The notes: generated from the letters alone by a model not told the origin. A stretch of DNA of 41,616 nucleotides from Deltaproteobacteria bacterium (GCA_021827495.1 JAKAVN010000014.1:1-41616); one strand, 5' to 3'; positions 18,217 to 27,014 are shown, numbered from the stretch's first letter. Program-made: numbers and translations.

Positions 18217-20172
18217 ATGGCGGGCCAGTTTCAGTACCTTTTCAGCCCCATCCAGATCGGTCCGGTCAAGATTCGCAACCGCATCTTCTCGCCGCCCTAC
18301 GAGACCAATTTGGTCGAGGATGAGGCGCGCGGCTGGTGGGACCGCCTGGCGCATTACCATGCCGAGCGGGCCAAGGGCGGAATCGGCCTGATCGTGATGT
18401 CCGATATCTGCGCCCATCAGGCCGCAGTAGTATATACGATGACGCCGATCGACGACCGCCACACGCCCCATCTGCGCAAGGTCACCGACATGGTTCACGC
18501 GCACGGGGCGAAAATCTTTCAGCTTATCCACAACCCGGGACGGCAAGCGCAGCCAATGTGGTCGCATCATGCCAACTGGGGCCCCTCGCCGATCCGCGGC
18601 CCTTTCAACGTCGAAATCCCGCACGAGATGGACCAGGACGACATCCGCGAGATGGTGGCTGGCTATGCGCGCACCGCGCGGATTATCAAGGAGGCGGGCT
18701 TCGATGGTATCGAGCTGCAAGGGTCGCACGGCTTCATGATCGGCAGTTTTCTGTCGCCGGCCAGCAACAAGCGCAGCGATGAATACGGCGGATCGCTTGA
18801 GAATCGCATGCGTTTTCTCAACCAAATCCTCGAAGGGATACGCGAACAGGTCGGGCGCGACCTGGCGCTGGGCGCAAGCATCAGCGTCGACGAGCTGAAC
18901 CCTAACGGGCTGAACATCGAAGGAACCCAGGAGATCGCGGCCCGGCTCGATTCAGGCGGCATGGTCGATTACCTCAATACTCGCATCGGTGATTATGCGG
19001 CGGTCCCCATCTGGATCGGTGACATGAGCGTAGCGCCGGGTGCGGCGGTGCCCTATGCGGCGGCCATCAAGCGTGTGGTCAAGATGCCGGTGGCGACCGT
19101 GCTGAGGATCAAGGATCCACTGCACGCCGAGCAAATCCTGGCCGACGGAGCGGCGGACATGATTGGGATGGGGCGGGCGACCCTGTGCGACCCCGAACTT
19201 GCGCGCAAGGCCGAAACCGGCCGCCTGGAGGAGATTCGCCTTTGCATTTCGTGCAACCAGGGCTGCATCAGGCGCGTGCAGATGGGGCTTACCATCGAGT
19301 GCGTGCTCAACCCGGTGGCCGGCCTGGAGCGCCAGTACGGGACCGGCAAGATCAACCCCGCCGCGCGCAGGAAACGGGTGGTGGTGGTGGGCGGTGGCCC
19401 CGCGGGGCTCAAGGCGGCCGAGACTCTGGCGCTGCGCCAGCATAAGGTTATTCTGCTCGAGCGCGAGGCTGAGCTGGGCGGCCAGATTCTGCTTGCGGGG
19501 CGGCTGCCGGGCCGCGAAGAGATAACCGAATCGGTTTCCCACCTGGCCGGCCAGATTCGCCGCCTGGGCGTGGAGACGCATCTAAAGGTCGCCGCAACAC
19601 CCGAGAAAATCAAGGAGTTAGCCCCCGATGCGGTCATCCTGGCGACCGGCTCGGCCCCACTGGCGCCGAAGATTCCAGGCATGAACGGCTTCCCAATCTA
19701 TCACGCGATACAGGTGATCAAGCGCGAGGTCGAGCCGGGCAAGAACGTGCTGGTCTACGATTGCGGAGAAAGTCACTGGAAGTTCTGCGGCACCGCCGAG
19801 CTGCTCGCCCAGCAGGGCCGGAAGGTAACGGTCGTCACGCCGCGGCTATTTCTCGGCTTCGGCATCCCGCCGACCGCGGTGCCAGGCGTCTACGAACGGC
19901 TGGCGGAACACGACGCCACAGTGATCGAGCATACGGCGCTAGTGCGCATCGATAAGGGCGCGGTCGTCCTGATGGACGTTTTCTCGCACAAGGAGAGGGT
20001 GCTCGCCGGGATCGATACGGTGGTATGGGTGGGCGACGACCACGTGGTCAACGACCTTCACGGCGTGCTCAAGGGCACCGTGCCGGAAGTCTACGCCGTG
20101 GGCGACTGCGTGGCCCCGCGTAAAATCGACGCCGCCATACGCGAAGGATTTTTCACGGCCCTGAAAGTTTGA
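18217..20172 (+). CDS. OYE/2,4-dienoyl-CoA reductase-type FMN-[4Fe-4S]-FAD oxidoreductase, paralog 1
   Basis: 651 aa; FSPIQIGPVKIRNRIF, GFDGIELQGSHGFMIGSFLSPASNKRSDEYGGSLENR, CISCNQGCIRRVQMGLTIEC (C-x2-C-x3-C-x11-C), VVVVGGGPAGLKAAE, VYAVGDCVAPRKIDAAIREGFF. Confidence 0.95.
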   Translation: MAGQFQYLFSPIQIGPVKIRNRIFSPPYETNLVEDEARGWWDRLAHYHAERAKGGIGLIVMSDICAHQAAVVYTMTPIDDRHTPHLRKVTDMVHAHGAKIFQLIHNPGRQAQPMWSHHANWGPSPIRGPFNVEIPHEMDQDDIREMVAGYARTARIIKEAGFDGIELQGSHGFMIGSFLSPASNKRSDEYGGSLENRMRFLNQILEGIREQVGRDLALGASISVDELNPNGLNIEGTQEIAARLDSGGMVDYLNTRIGDYAAVPIWIGDMSVAPGAAVPYAAAIKRVVKMPVATVLRIKDPLHAEQILADGAADMIGMGRATLCDPELARKAETGRLEEIRLCISCNQGCIRRVQMGLTIECVLNPVAGLERQYGTGKINPAARRKRVVVVGGGPAGLKAAETLALRQHKVILLEREAELGGQILLAGRLPGREEITESVSHLAGQIRRLGVETHLKVAATPEKIKELAPDAVILATGSAPLAPKIPGMNGFPIYHAIQVIKREVEPGKNVLVYDCGESHWKFCGTAELLAQQGRKVTVVTPRLFLGFGIPPTAVPGVYERLAEHDATVIEHTALVRIDKGAVVLMDVFSHKERVLAGIDTVVWVGDDHVVNDLHGVLKGTVPEVYAVGDCVAPRKIDAAIREGFFTALKV

Positions 20173-20390
20173 GCGCGCGGCGGCGTTGCGCTCGGGCAGA
20201 CTAGTGACCTGCAGTGAGCACCACCAGAGTGCGCCGGCGACCTTTTACGATCGGGTCGGTGAGCCCGGCGAAGCTCTGATCTATGCCCAACGCCTCCATG
20301 AATTAAGGCCCGGAAATCCACCCGTGCGGTAGCTACGCAACCGCTAAACGACGAGTCGCAAGGGCTACCGGCTGGCCCCCAACCGACCAC

Positions 20391-20633
20391 CTATGGAGTA
20401 CGGCCCTGGCCCTGCGGCTGCGTGCCGCTTTGTTGCTTGTTCTGATTGGCCTGGTCGTTCGCGGGCTCGGCCGGCTGGCTATCGGAGGGCTGCTGATATG
20501 TGGTGCTGGGGCCGGCCATCGCCGGAATCACGGTGTACAAACATCCACCGCACAGCGCCGCCGCCAACAGCGCCGCTCCCGCGACCGCCATCGACATCCA
20601 TCGATCCTTACGCCTGCCACCTTGGTATTTCAT
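20391..20633 (-). CDS. Small lipoprotein, paralog B (MKYQGGRRKD...)
   Basis: 80 aa; lipobox-like LAAALCGGC; N-terminus and 5' DNA match paralog A. Confidence 0.7.
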   Translation of the reverse strand: MKYQGGRRKDRWMSMAVAGAALLAAALCGGCLYTVIPAMAGPSTTYQQPSDSQPAEPANDQANQNKQQSGTQPQGQGRTP

Positions 20634-20720
20634 CGGTATTTCACCCTGGCGCCCCTTTTCGCAAGGCCAACATTTGCACGTCCAAAACGTGTCACCGCCG
20701 AGACCCGTCCCCTTCGCCGC

Positions 20721-21749
20721 TCAGCGCCGCTCGTCCGCGGCGCGCAGTCCCAGACGCTGCTCGATCGCGCGCAAGCGCCGCATCGCCGCCGGCAGCCGCG
20801 GCACGATCGCGGCCATCCGCCGCCAGGTGCGCACGTCGACCGCTGGCGTGCCGCCGACAGTGGCGTCGTCGGCGAGATCGTGCGGGATTCCCGACTGCGC
20901 GACCACGCGCACGCGATCGCCGATTTGCGCGTGGTCGGCCACTCCGGCCTGTCCGCCGAACTGGCACCAGCGGCCCACCTTGACCGAGCCCGAGAGGCCC
21001 ACCTGCGCGGAGAAGCGCGAGTATTCGCCCACCTCGCAGTTGTGGCCAATATGCACGTGGTTGTCGAGCTTGGCGCCGCGCCGGATCAAGGTCGCGCCCA
21101 TCGTGGCGCGATCGATAGTGGCCAGCGCGCCGATCTCCACATCGTCCTCGATCGCGACCGCGCCGACCTGCGGAATCCTGACCAGGGAGCCCGCGTGCTC
21201 GATGAAACCGAAGCCTTCGGCGCCAATCACCGCACCGTTGAGAATCGTCACGCGGTCGCCAATCGTTACGTGCTCGCGAATCGACACGCCGCTGTGGCAG
21301 ACCAAACCGTCGCCGGCGCGCACACCGGGATAGATCGTGACGTGGGGATGGATGACCGCGCCGCGGCCGATCTCCACCCCCGCGCCGATCACGCAGTAGG
21401 CGCCCACCGAGGCGCCCTCGCCCAGTTTCGCGCCGGGCGCGATGCGTGCGGTCGGATCGATCCCGCCGGGCGGCCGATACGGCGGAAAGAAAATCTCCAG
21501 CACGCGGGCGAAGTCGGCGTAAGGGTTGTCGCTTACCAGCACCGCGCAGGGCGCGTCCGCGGCAAACTCGGCGGGCACGATGGCGCAGGCGGCGGCGGTG
21601 GTGCGCAGCGCTTCGAGGTACTTGGCCGCGGCGACGAAGATAATCGTCCCCGCCGCGGCGGCCTCCAGCGGGGCCGGCGCGCTTATTTCGATCTCGCCGC
21701 TGCCGCGCAGCGGCAAGTCAAGCCGGGATGCGAGTTCCTTGAGTTTCAT
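20721..21749 (-). CDS. lpxD: UDP-3-O-acylglucosamine N-acyltransferase LpxD
   Basis: 342 aa hexapeptide-repeat protein; ILNGAVIGAEGFGFIEHAGSLVRIPQVGAVAIEDDVEIGALATIDRATMGATLIRRGAKLDNHVHIGHNCEVGEYS. Confidence 0.95.
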   Translation of the reverse strand: MKLKELASRLDLPLRGSGEIEISAPAPLEAAAAGTIIFVAAAKYLEALRTTAAACAIVPAEFAADAPCAVLVSDNPYADFARVLEIFFPPYRPPGGIDPTARIAPGAKLGEGASVGAYCVIGAGVEIGRGAVIHPHVTIYPGVRAGDGLVCHSGVSIREHVTIGDRVTILNGAVIGAEGFGFIEHAGSLVRIPQVGAVAIEDDVEIGALATIDRATMGATLIRRGAKLDNHVHIGHNCEVGEYSRFSAQVGLSGSVKVGRWCQFGGQAGVADHAQIGDRVRVVAQSGIPHDLADDATVGGTPAVDVRTWRRMAAIVPRLPAAMRRLRAIEQRLGLRAADERR

Positions 21750-21864
21750 ACCAGAGCCCCATCGCCGCCCTTGCCGATCAAGCTTGGCGGGCGCTTCAAA
21801 GCGTAGCGGGTTTTTCGCCCCAACGCTCGCGTCACGAGGCGGCCAGCGCGGGCGCGTGCAGCGG

Positions 21865-23031
21865 CTAGGCGAAAACTCCGGACTCCTCGAGCGCGCCGGC
21901 GATCTCTTCGGCCGCGATGCCGCACAGGCAGTTGTAATGTCCGAAGCGGCAGGTCCGTTCCAGGCAAGGGCTGCATTCGAGCGCGCGGTAGACGATTCGG
22001 CAATGCGGCCCCATCGGACCCGTGCGCGCGGGATTGGTCGAGCCGAAGATCGCCACGGTCGGCACCCCGAGCGCGCCCGCCAGATGCATGCATCCGGAGT
22101 CGTTGCCCGCGAACCCGTGGCAGAGCGAGAGCAGCGCCATCAGCTCGCCCACCGTGGTCTCGGCGGCGGCGACGATCGCGCCACGCTTGCACTGCGCGGC
22201 GATTTGCTCGCACTGCGGACGATCGTCGATCCCGCCCACCAGCAGGCACTCGGCGCCATGGCGGTCGGCAAGGAGGTCGGCCAGCGCGGCGTAGCGCTCC
22301 GGCGGCCATTCCTTGGCCGGCCCATAGGCCGCGACCGGCGCAAGCGCGACCAGCGCGCGCGCCGGCCGGGTGCGGCGGTTGGCGAGCCAGGCGCGCATCT
22401 TGTCGCGGCTCTGGACGTTCACGTCGAGGTGATAAGCCTCGGCGTTTCCCTCGGCGCCGATCGTCTCCGCAACCATCACCAGCCAGTGATGAGCCTGGTG
22501 GACGCGCTCGAGTTCGGCGCGTGGCGCCGCCTTGTGCGTCAGCATGATGCCGCGGCGGTCGGCCGCGTAGCCGGCGCGCCGCTGCACCCCGGCGAGCGTC
22601 ACCCACAGCGCCGACTGGAAGCTGTTGGGCAAAACCACCGCGAGATCGAAGTGGCCTCTGCGAATCCGGTTGATGATTGAAAGCTGATCGAGCAGCCCGG
22701 CCGCGCAGCCGCGCAGCCGATAGGGAATTACCTCGTTCACCCACAGCGCGCCGTCGAAGAAGCTTGCCAACTCGCGGCGCACCAGCACCGCCAAGTGCGC
22801 GCCGGGAAAAGTGTCGCGGATCGCATGCAGCGCGGGCCCGCTCATCACCAGGTCGCCGAGCCAGTTAACCGCCTTGACCAGGATGCGATGCGGCGTTGGC
22901 GAAGGCAGCGGGCGCAGCCTGCGCAGTGGCGGGAGCGGCACGCCCTCCGCCGACCACTGCGCCTCGAGCGGCGGCGGCAACGCCGAGTCAGGATCGGCTG
23001 TGTCGAATAACTGCGGCTTGCTCGTAGCCAT
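21865..23031 (-). CDS. Lipopolysaccharide heptosyltransferase (WaaF/RfaF type, GT9)
   Basis: ILVKAVNWLGDLVMSGPALHAIRDTFPGAHLAVLVR; VALAPVAAYGPAKEWPPERYAAL; GNDSGCMHLAGALGVPTVAIFGSTNPARTGP; ECSPCLERTCRFGHYNCL. Confidence 0.92.
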   Translation of the reverse strand: MATSKPQLFDTADPDSALPPPLEAQWSAEGVPLPPLRRLRPLPSPTPHRILVKAVNWLGDLVMSGPALHAIRDTFPGAHLAVLVRRELASFFDGALWVNEVIPYRLRGCAAGLLDQLSIINRIRRGHFDLAVVLPNSFQSALWVTLAGVQRRAGYAADRRGIMLTHKAAPRAELERVHQAHHWLVMVAETIGAEGNAEAYHLDVNVQSRDKMRAWLANRRTRPARALVALAPVAAYGPAKEWPPERYAALADLLADRHGAECLLVGGIDDRPQCEQIAAQCKRGAIVAAAETTVGELMALLSLCHGFAGNDSGCMHLAGALGVPTVAIFGSTNPARTGPMGPHCRIVYRALECSPCLERTCRFGHYNCLCGIAAEEIAGALEESGVFA

Positions 23032-23050
23032 CCCCACCGAGACAGTAAAT

Positions 23051-23089
23051 GCGCTTTGCGGCGGCGCGCAAGCCGCCGCCGCAAAGCGC
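23051..23089. terminator. Perfect 16-bp inverted repeat, candidate terminator/attenuator
   Basis: GCGCTTTGCGGCGGCG (23051-23066), loop CGCAAGC, CGCCGCCGCAAAGCGC (23074-23089); between the enoyl-CoA hydratase stop and the heptosyltransferase start. Minus-strand continuation is ATTTACTGTC (weak T-tract). Confidence 0.5.
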
Positions 23090-23109
23090 CCGCGCACATC
23101 CCGCGCACG

Positions 23110-23907
23110 CTAGTTGAAGCGAGCGGGCCGGCGCTCGAAGAATGCCGTGATACCCTCGCGGAAATCTGGAGTGCGTGTCGCGGCGACGAAGCCTGCTTTT
23201 TCCTGATCGAGTTGCTGGTCCAACGTGCACGTATCGGCGGCGCGGACAAGACGCTTCACCGTGGCAAATGCCTTCGCTGGACCTTCAGCGAGGCGCTGGG
23301 CTACGTCCAGAACCCTGGACTCAAGAAGATCGGCCGGCACCACCTGATTTACAAGACCAAGCTCCAGTGCCTTGTTCGCGTCAATCACGTCGTTGAGCAG
23401 GATCAGCCCCAGCGCGCGACGCGCACCGAGCAGGCGGGTAAGCGTCCAAGACCCGCCGCCATCGGGATTCGTACCGAGGCGAGTGTAGGCGGACAGGAAG
23501 GTGGCATCTTGCGACGCGATGCTCAGGTCGCAGGCCATTGCGAGGCTGAACCCACCGCCCGCAATGGAGCCTTGCAGGGCGGCGATAACGGGCTTTGCCA
23601 TGTCGCGGATCGACCGGATGCACTCATGAAACCGTCCGACCATATCCTCTGCCACCTTTGGCGCCCTCTCAAAATCGGCACGAAACTCGGTCAGATCGCC
23701 TCCTGCGGAGAAGGACCGGCCATCTCCCTTGAGGATAACGGCTTTGATGGACGGGTCGCTGGCGACTGCCACAAGCGCCTCATTCAAGCGTCCCACGAGG
23801 TCTACACTCAGCACGTTGAGCCGCTTCGCGCGGTTCATGCAAATAACGGCCACCGCACCAGAACGTGTCATCGTCACTGCATCTGTCGAATTAGCTCTTT
23901 CACTCAT
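23110..23907 (-). CDS. Enoyl-CoA hydratase/isomerase (crotonase) family
   Basis: MSERANSTDAVTMTRSGAVAVICMNRAKRLNVLS; GRSFSAGGDLTEF; AALQGSIAGGGFSLAMACDLSIAS; YTRLGTNPDGGGSWTLTRLLG. Confidence 0.93.
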   Translation of the reverse strand: MSERANSTDAVTMTRSGAVAVICMNRAKRLNVLSVDLVGRLNEALVAVASDPSIKAVILKGDGRSFSAGGDLTEFRADFERAPKVAEDMVGRFHECIRSIRDMAKPVIAALQGSIAGGGFSLAMACDLSIASQDATFLSAYTRLGTNPDGGGSWTLTRLLGARRALGLILLNDVIDANKALELGLVNQVVPADLLESRVLDVAQRLAEGPAKAFATVKRLVRAADTCTLDQQLDQEKAGFVAATRTPDFREGITAFFERRPARFN

Positions 23908-24005
23908 AGCCTTGACTGCTCCATATCGATGAAACCGCGCAGGTGTGTAGGCGAGATCGGCTGGCACGGCGCTTGCGGCCGATTTTCTCGACTTCGACCG
24001 AAAAT

Positions 24006-24473
24006 TCATGCACGGTGGCGTGCTACCTCCGGCCGCGTTAGCAGCAACGCGCCTTGGCGCCCAAGAATCTTGGCCACCCGCTCCGGCGTGAAGCCCATAT
24101 CGAGCAGTGCCGGTCCGGTGTTTGCTATTTCGCGATACTTTGCGATCAGCCCCCCTTCCAGCTCCATGAGGCCCACCCCCTCGAACAGCACGCGCCGACC
24201 TTGCGCTTCGGGAAGAGTGGACACATAGCTGAACACGTATCGCGTATAGAGGTTGCGGCCATCACTGACCGGGTCAATCATATCCCATCGGAGATCACGG
24301 GCGTGCCGATAGAACCAGTCTTCAATCATTTCGGCGATGCGCGGCCGCCCTTCGAAAATTCCATAAAACACATCGTGGTAAATACCCTTTTCCGTAAATA
24401 GGGCAGCCATTGCCGCGCCGTTGCGATCTTCGGCGGCTCTCGTGAACGCTTTCACTAAATCCTGCGGGGTCAT
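24006..24473 (-). CDS. SnoaL-like / NTF2-fold (ketosteroid isomerase-type) protein
   Basis: 155 aa; MTPQDLVKAFTRAAEDRNGAAMAALFTEKGIYHDVFYGIFEGRPRIAEMIEDWF. Confidence 0.8.
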   Translation of the reverse strand: MTPQDLVKAFTRAAEDRNGAAMAALFTEKGIYHDVFYGIFEGRPRIAEMIEDWFYRHARDLRWDMIDPVSDGRNLYTRYVFSYVSTLPEAQGRRVLFEGVGLMELEGGLIAKYREIANTGPALLDMGFTPERVAKILGRQGALLLTRPEVARHRA

Positions 24474-24489
24474 ACCCTCCTCCTCTAAC

Positions 24490-24523
24490 CAATTGTTCTT
24501 TTATCCCAATTGTCCCTTTATCC
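24490..24523. repeat. 17-bp imperfect tandem repeat upstream of the SnoaL-like gene
   Basis: CAATTGTTCTTTTATCC / CAATTGTCCCTTTATCC, adjacent copies with two mismatches. Confidence 0.85.
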
Positions 24524-24785
24524 TGAACCTGACAACCACTGCTTTCGTCCTGATCACCAGCAACTGCGCGCCGATCTTCAAGGGGCCTATGGAGATCGCC
24601 ACACCATCGACCCGCATGGTCCACCACGCGATCATCACGGCATGTCAATCTGCACACTTACCACACTAGCAGGGCAAAGACCCGTACAATCAACGGCCCG
24701 GACGCGACCGGCTAGCGCAGCCGCGAGGCCATGTGAAACCCGCGCTTTGCCCGGTGGGCGATCCGCGCAAACCTCGCTATAAGAT

Positions 24786-24815
24786 TTGACAACTACTGCG
24801 CAGGGCAACGATACT
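24786..24815 (+). promoter_or_regulatory. Candidate sigma70-type promoter for acyl-CoA dehydrogenase
   Basis: TTGACA (24786-24791), 18-nt spacer, GATACT (24810-24815), 33 nt before ATG 24849. Confidence 0.5.
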
Positions 24816-24848
24816 CGGTCCATCTTTCACGGAGAAGAATAACGACTT

Positions 24849-26045
24849 ATGGATTTTTCGCTGTCGGATGAAATCAAGGACTACCGCAACCGAGTGCGCA
24901 CGTTCGTCGAGCAGGAGCTTATTCCCTTAGAAGCGGACCGCGCGACTTTCGATGAGTATGAAAACATCCGAGCCGACCTGTTGCAGGAGGTTCGCGCCAA
25001 GGTCAAGCGGGCCGGCCTTTGGGCGCTTCAGATGCCCAAGAAATACGGCGGCCAGGGGCTCAGCACTGTCGGCATGGCGGCCTGTTACGAGGAGATGAAT
25101 CGTTGCCTCTTTGGGCCCGTCTGCTTCAACTGCGCGGCGCCCGACGACGGCACCATGATGGCGCTCAACAAAGTTCTGCCGGAGGAGCAAAAAGCCCGCT
25201 GGCTCCAGCCGATCATCGACGGCAAGGTGCAGTCCGCCTTCGCCATGACCGAACCCCACCCTGGAGCCGGTTCAGACCCTTCGATGATGAAGACGCGGGC
25301 TGAAAAGAAAGGGAATAAATGGGTGGTGCGCGGCCGCAAGTGGTTCATCACTGGCGCCGCCAATGCCAAACATTTTATCCTGGTGGCCCGCACCTCCGAT
25401 GACCCGCGCAAGGGGCTCACCGCTTTTCTGTTTGATGCTGACCAACCCGGCTGGCGCATTGAGCGGCGCATCGAGATTATGGGGCCAGAAGACCACGGCG
25501 GGCACTGCGAAATGGTGTTCGACGGCCTGGAGATCCCCGAGGAGAACGTCATATTGAAGGTGGGCGACGGCCTCAAGTTGACCCAGATTCGCCTCGGCCC
25601 AGCTCGCCTGACTCACTGTATGCGCTGGACCGGCCTGGCCCGCCGCGCGCTGGAGATCGCCACGGAATATATCTCCGAGCGGCAAAGCTTCGGGATGGGC
25701 TTGCACCAGCATGAAGGGGTGCAGTGGATGCTGGGGGATGCCGCTGTGCAAGTGGACATCGGCCGGCTGCTCATTATGCGGGCCGCCTGGCTGCTCGACC
25801 AGAACGACCGCGCCAGCAAGGAAATCTCCATGGCCAAGATGGTGGTTTCCGAAGCCCTGAACCACGCGGTGGACACCGCCATCCAGTTGTGCGGGGCCAA
25901 GGGTTATTCCAAGGACCTGCCCTTGGGATGGATTTACCGCTATGCACGGATGGCGCGGATCGGTGACGGGGCTTCGGAAGTACACAAGATGGTGCTGGCT
26001 GGGCGCGTCCTCAAGGAAGGCAAGGACTTCTATTCGTGGCGGTGA
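24849..26045 (+). CDS. Acyl-CoA dehydrogenase
   Basis: 398 aa; MDFSLSDEIKDYRNRVRTFVEQELIP; AFAMTEPHPGAGSDPSMMKTRAEKKGNKWVVRGRKWFITGA; GAKGYSKDLPLGWIYRYARMARIGDGASEVHKMVLAGRVL. Confidence 0.95.
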   Translation: MDFSLSDEIKDYRNRVRTFVEQELIPLEADRATFDEYENIRADLLQEVRAKVKRAGLWALQMPKKYGGQGLSTVGMAACYEEMNRCLFGPVCFNCAAPDDGTMMALNKVLPEEQKARWLQPIIDGKVQSAFAMTEPHPGAGSDPSMMKTRAEKKGNKWVVRGRKWFITGAANAKHFILVARTSDDPRKGLTAFLFDADQPGWRIERRIEIMGPEDHGGHCEMVFDGLEIPEENVILKVGDGLKLTQIRLGPARLTHCMRWTGLARRALEIATEYISERQSFGMGLHQHEGVQWMLGDAAVQVDIGRLLIMRAAWLLDQNDRASKEISMAKMVVSEALNHAVDTAIQLCGAKGYSKDLPLGWIYRYARMARIGDGASEVHKMVLAGRVLKEGKDFYSWR

Positions 26046-26283
26046 AGGTCGCAGACCATCGCGATGCCCTGGGCTGTTTTCTGGCTCAGGCGGTGGAGCG
26101 GCCGGGGTTGAAAATCACCAGCGCCCGCGCACCGTACCCTTGCGCACACTTGGCACTTAAATGTAGATAAACGACCAGGTTCGTGACAGCAGCCGAGCCG
26201 GGGCATCAAAGAGTAGCGCGCCGAGTTAGACGCGCTGCGAGCCAACGACCCGGCGGTTGCACCACAGAATTCGGAGGAGATTA

Positions 26284-26868
26284 ATGCCGCACATCAGTTC
26301 TATTCCTTTAGAAGAGGTGACGCCGGAACTGCGCAAGATAATGCGCGCGTATGACAGCTCCATCGGAGCGTCGGATTTCGTGCGAATCTTCGCCCACTCG
26401 CCCGAGGTCTCCAATGCGTTCTTCCGATTCTACCTTCCCGCCATGGTGGCCACGCGCGGCCGGATCGATATGCGGATCACCGAACTTGCGCGGCTGAAAG
26501 TCGCCGAAAGAAGCAGTGCCAAGCCTTGAATGGGCGTACGGGTTGCCTTGGCAAGGCAACAGGGAGTGACCGAGGAGCTAATCTCCGAAGTTAAGAACTA
26601 TCGCGAAAGCAAGATTCTTGCGCCTCACGAGAAGGCTGCAATTCACTTCGCCGACGTGCTCGCGGGTGACCATTTGTCGGGTGGCAAGGAACTGTTCGAC
26701 GAGCTGCGCGAACATTTCAGCGAGTCGGAAATCATTGATCTCGGGGTCCGGATGATGGCCTACGTCGGTTACACGCGCTTCCTCGCAACGATGGAGGTCG
26801 AGACTTTCGGCGGAACCTGTCCGCTGTCGGGTCAGCCGGCGGAGGTTCCAGGTTCGGCCGCCTCGTAA
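26284..26868 (+). CDS. Carboxymuconolactone decarboxylase/AhpD-like protein with in-frame UGA (candidate selenoprotein or UGA-disrupted gene)
   Basis: ORFs 26257-26529 (usable ATG 26284) and 26530-26868 are in the same frame: ...RIDMRITELARLKVAERSSAKP(UGA)MGVRVALARQQGVTEELISEVKNY.... The CMD/AhpD pattern ELxRLxVAExxxCxxCxxVRxALAR aligns without gaps, with UGA at the second Cys. Confidence 0.7.
26527..26560 (+). promoter_or_regulatory. Candidate bacterial SECIS-like element (UGA plus downstream hairpin)
   Basis: TGA 26527-26529, then GTTGCCTT(26542-26549)-GGC-AAGGCAAC(26553-26560): perfect 8-bp stem, apical loop GGC beginning with G, 20 nt between UGA and loop. Confidence 0.5.
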
Positions 26869-26930
26869 GGTCCAGTGCGCCGCCGCTGCCAACCGGTGAC
26901 GGGCTCAAGCTGGCGGCGGTTGGGCGCGAT

Positions 26931-27014
26931 TTAGATTCTGCGGGCGGTGAAAAATCCTTCGCGGATCGCAGCGTCTATCTTGCGCGGGGCCACGCAGTCG
27001 TCGGTTGAGTAAAT
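26931..27014 (-). pseudogene. 3'-end relic of an OYE/2,4-dienoyl-CoA reductase-type gene
   Basis: Minus strand reads IYSTDDCVAPRKIDAAIREGFFTARRI*, nearly the C-terminus of 18217-20172 (VYAVGDCVAPRKIDAAIREGFFTALKV*); no flavoprotein body upstream. Confidence 0.8.

Noticed and set aside
26284-26529. Two separate small CMD genes instead of one interrupted gene
   Set aside because: Both halves are in the same frame, abut exactly at the UGA, and together give a single gap-free CMD/AhpD core.
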